From the NCBI GenBank assembly GCA_043826085.1, contig JBDRQW010000083.1, positions 1-30,294 of the forward strand: DNA of 30,294 bases, in the 5' to 3' direction. Within the stretch, counting starts at the first letter, position 1, and the number at the start of each line of letters is the position of its first letter. Positions 28,513-30,294 of this stretch are shown here, one piece after another. This stretch comes from CAXBYZ01 sp043826085 (lineage in GTDB: Bacteria; Patescibacteriota; Microgenomatia; UBA1400; CG1-02-47-37). The notes under the pieces are model-generated. The model searched no databases, was not told the DNA's origin, and worked only from the letters and a program-made list of their open reading frames with translations. A program made the translations under genes and the position numbers.

Positions 28513-28540
28513 CACATTACCACTCCGGAGTGGTAATGTG
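28513..28540. repeat. Perfect 28-bp palindrome after ftsZ
   Basis: The half-site CACATTACCACTCC is followed directly by its exact reverse complement. It begins 2 bases after the ftsZ stop and ends 6 bases before the terminator stem. It shares ACATTnCCA with the palindrome in murI. It may be a dispersed element, or a 3' mRNA-stabilising hairpin. Equal-base chance expectation is about 0.0001 per window of this size. Confidence 0.95.
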
Positions 28541-28546
28541 AATTAT

Positions 28547-28571
28547 AAAATCGCTTAAAGGCGATTTTTTT
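28547..28571 (+). terminator. Intrinsic terminator of the dcw cluster
   Basis: The stem AAAATCGC (28547-28554) and GCGATTTT (28561-28568) encloses the loop TTAAAG and runs into a T tract up to 28571. This is the only classic rho-independent terminator seen in the window, and it separates ftsZ from ileS. Confidence 0.85.
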
Positions 28572-28573
28572 GT

Positions 28574-28579
28574 TATCAT
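28574..28579 (+). promoter_or_regulatory. Possible -10 box for ileS
   Basis: TATCAT lies 6 bases before the ileS ATG and just after the terminator T tract, so ileS needs its own promoter here. No clear -35 hexamer is seen; it would fall in the terminator stem-loop. The leader of 0-1 bases leaves no room for a T-box. Confidence 0.45.
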
Positions 28580-28585
28580 ACCTAT

Positions 28586-30294
28586 ATGGCGAAAAAATTT
28601 AACGACGTAGATTCTCACCCAAACTTTATTGAACTTGAAGAAAAACTTCTAAAAAGTTGGTACAAAAAGGGTATTGTCAAAAAATACCTCAAGAAGAACT
28701 ATAAAGCCAAAAAGAAATTTACCTTTTTAGACGGTCCCATTACCGCCAACAACCCCATGGGAGTTCATCATGCCAGAGGCCGAACCTACAAGGACTTGTG
28801 GCAAAGATACCACACCATGAAGGGAGAAAGGCAACGCTATCAAAATGGTTTTGACTGTCAGGGATTATGGGTTGAGGTCGAGGTAGAAAAAGATCTAGGC
28901 TTTAAAAGTAAAAAAGATATCGAAAAATACGGCGTAGCTAAGTTTGTTAAAAAATGCAAAAGCCGAGTAGAAAAGTATGCCGCCATTCAAACAGAGCAAT
29001 CAAAAAGACTTGGCATGTGGATGGATTGGGATAACAATTACTTTACTATGTCTGATGAAAATAACTACGCTATCTGGAATTTCTTAAAAATTTGCAATGA
29101 TCGCGGTTGGCTTTATAAAGGCCACGACTCAGTTCCTTGGTGCCCTCGTTGCCAAACCGCTATCTCCCAGCACGAAATGTTAACCGAAGACTACCAAGAA
29201 GTTACTCACCAAGCCATCTTCTTTACCCTACCTATAGTTAATGAATCAAGCGAGTACTTATTAATTTGGACTACCACCCCCTGGACTATTCCGGCCAACA
29301 TTGCCGTAGCCGTCGAAAAAACATATGACTATTCTTTAGTTGAAGTTAAATCCAGCCATAAATACTGGTTACTAAAAGCAAAGGTGAAAGAAGTACTGGG
29401 AGACGACACAGTCAAGGTAATAAAAACAGTCAAGGGCAGTGACTTGGTCGGCTTAAGGTATCACAGTGCTTTTGATTCACTACCCGCCGTTGATAAAGTG
29501 GCTCATGAAAATCCCTCTAACTTTCACTCGGTTATAGCCACAGACAAACTAATTATGCCCATCTCGGAATCCGAGGGTACCGGTTTAGTTCACACTGCTG
29601 TTTCAGCCGGAACCGAAGACTACAAGTTAGGTAAAAAACTGGGCTTGCCATTAATCCCGGTTATTAGAGACAATGCTGATTATCTTAATGGCTTTGGATC
29701 TTTATCCAACAAAAATGCTAAAAAGCACCCTGAGCTAATCTTTGACTATTTAAAGTCTGCCAAAGGCCACTTTATTTACAAAATCAAAGACTATACTCAT
29801 CGATATCCGGCTTGTTGGCGTTGTAAAACTGAGTTGGTTTGGAAAGTTTCCGACGAATGGCTAATCAGCATGGATAAAAAAGATCCAACCGATCAAAAAA
29901 ATCAAACCTTACGTCAACAAATTATGGATGTCACCAAAAAAATTAACTGGATACCCGCCTTTGGGTTAGATCGAGAACTGGATTGGCTTAAAAATATGCA
30001 CGACTGGCTAATCTCCAAGAAAAATCGTTATTGGGGTTTATGTCTGCCAATTTACGAGTGCAAAAAATGCCAAACTCATCAGGTAGTCGGTAGCAAACAA
30101 GAACTAAAAGAAAAAGCCATTGAAGGTTGGGATCAATTTAAAGGGCACACCCCCCACAAACCATTTTTAGATAAAATTAAAATCAAGTGTGAAAACTGTG
30201 GCCAGTCATTATCTAGAATTGAGCCGGTTGGTAATCCTTGGTTAGACGCCGGCATTGTTCCTTTCTCGACTTTACCGGAAAGTTGGTTTCCCGC
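28586..30294 (+). CDS. ileS: Isoleucyl-tRNA synthetase IleS (5' part, cut by window end)
   Basis: An open frame of 569 codons runs from the ATG at 28586 to the window end. IleS charges tRNA-Ile in the cytoplasm. The class I HIGH region reads PITANNPMGVHHARGR (51-66), in which HHARG stands in for HIGH; I recall this NNPMGVHHAxGR form from IleS of CPR and related phyla. YQNGFDCQGLWVEVEVEK follows. WCPRC and CWRCKTELVWKVSDEW are cysteine-rich; CKKC and CENCG form a second cysteine set. The editing domain contains WTTTPWTIPANIAVAV and later GTGLVHTAVSAGTEDY. The KMSKS loop and anticodon domain lie beyond the window. It is separated from ftsZ by a palindrome and a terminator. Confidence 0.95.
   Translation, partial: MAKKFNDVDSHPNFIELEEKLLKSWYKKGIVKKYLKKNYKAKKKFTFLDGPITANNPMGVHHARGRTYKDLWQRYHTMKGERQRYQNGFDCQGLWVEVEVEKDLGFKSKKDIEKYGVAKFVKKCKSRVEKYAAIQTEQSKRLGMWMDWDNNYFTMSDENNYAIWNFLKICNDRGWLYKGHDSVPWCPRCQTAISQHEMLTEDYQEVTHQAIFFTLPIVNESSEYLLIWTTTPWTIPANIAVAVEKTYDYSLVEVKSSHKYWLLKAKVKEVLGDDTVKVIKTVKGSDLVGLRYHSAFDSLPAVDKVAHENPSNFHSVIATDKLIMPISESEGTGLVHTAVSAGTEDYKLGKKLGLPLIPVIRDNADYLNGFGSLSNKNAKKHPELIFDYLKSAKGHFIYKIKDYTHRYPACWRCKTELVWKVSDEWLISMDKKDPTDQKNQTLRQQIMDVTKKINWIPAFGLDRELDWLKNMHDWLISKKNRYWGLCLPIYECKKCQTHQVVGSKQELKEKAIEGWDQFKGHTPHKPFLDKIKIKCENCGQSLSRIEPVGNPWLDAGIVPFSTLPESWFP

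Noticed and set aside
1..30294. Recoded UGA (Gly) as in Absconditabacteria and Gracilibacteria
   Set aside because: Several conserved genes end properly at TGA and no conserved Gly is encoded by in-frame TGA.

Overview
The window looks like a chromosomal segment of a Candidate Phyla Radiation (Patescibacteria) bacterium, most likely of the Microgenomates type. This placement is inferred from gene content, AT-rich composition, compact overlapping genes, few Shine-Dalgarno sequences and the style of the Mur, FtsQ, GlmU-like and IleS proteins. No rRNA or marker tree is available here. TGA is used as a stop (for example at the ends of rsmH, ftsL and ftsI), so the UGA-to-Gly recoding of some CPR lineages does not apply.

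Positions 1-3680 are accessory. They hold an XRE-type regulator, a small RBBP9/YdeN-like hydrolase, a convergent Ntn hydrolase of the C45/acyltransferase type, a divergent TrmB-like regulator, and a D-2-hydroxyacid dehydrogenase-fold protein that lacks two of the three usual catalytic residues. The C45/TrmB divergent gap holds back-to-back promoters with a palindromic operator between them.

Positions 3800-28510 are one long plus-strand division and cell wall (dcw) cluster: mraZ, rsmH, ftsL-like, ftsI (class B PBP), [inserted minus-strand REP-associated transposase], short murE, glmU-like, murC, murB, murA, glmS, [hicB-hicA], yvcK, M23 peptidase, DegT aminotransferase, femAB-like, mraY, murI, murD, ftsW, murG, ftsQ, ftsA, ftsZ. 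A palindrome and an intrinsic terminator close the cluster, and ileS follows, cut by the window end. The genes cover UDP-GlcNAc supply (glmS, glmU-like), the switch to UDP-MurNAc (murA, murB), D-Glu supply (murI), peptide addition (murC, murD, murE), the lipid steps (mraY, murG), polymerisation and crosslinking (ftsW, ftsI), possible bridge formation (femAB) and the division machine (ftsL, Q, A, Z). murF and ddl are not in the window. MraZ boxes sit directly before mraZ.

Three sequence-level themes stand out. (1) At transcription-unit heads a -10 box usually lies only 6-8 bases before the start codon, which implies leaderless mRNAs. (2) A RAYT transposase between ftsI and murE is flanked by two near-identical ~50 bp repeats carrying a hairpin, and a third copy of the hairpin lies in frame inside the transposase gene. 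(3) Perfect or near-perfect palindromes of 26-30 bp lie in frame inside variable loops of the DegT aminotransferase, murI and murG, with related palindromes between genes. This resembles the Rickettsia palindromic elements and may be a comparable, RAYT-linked system in this lineage.
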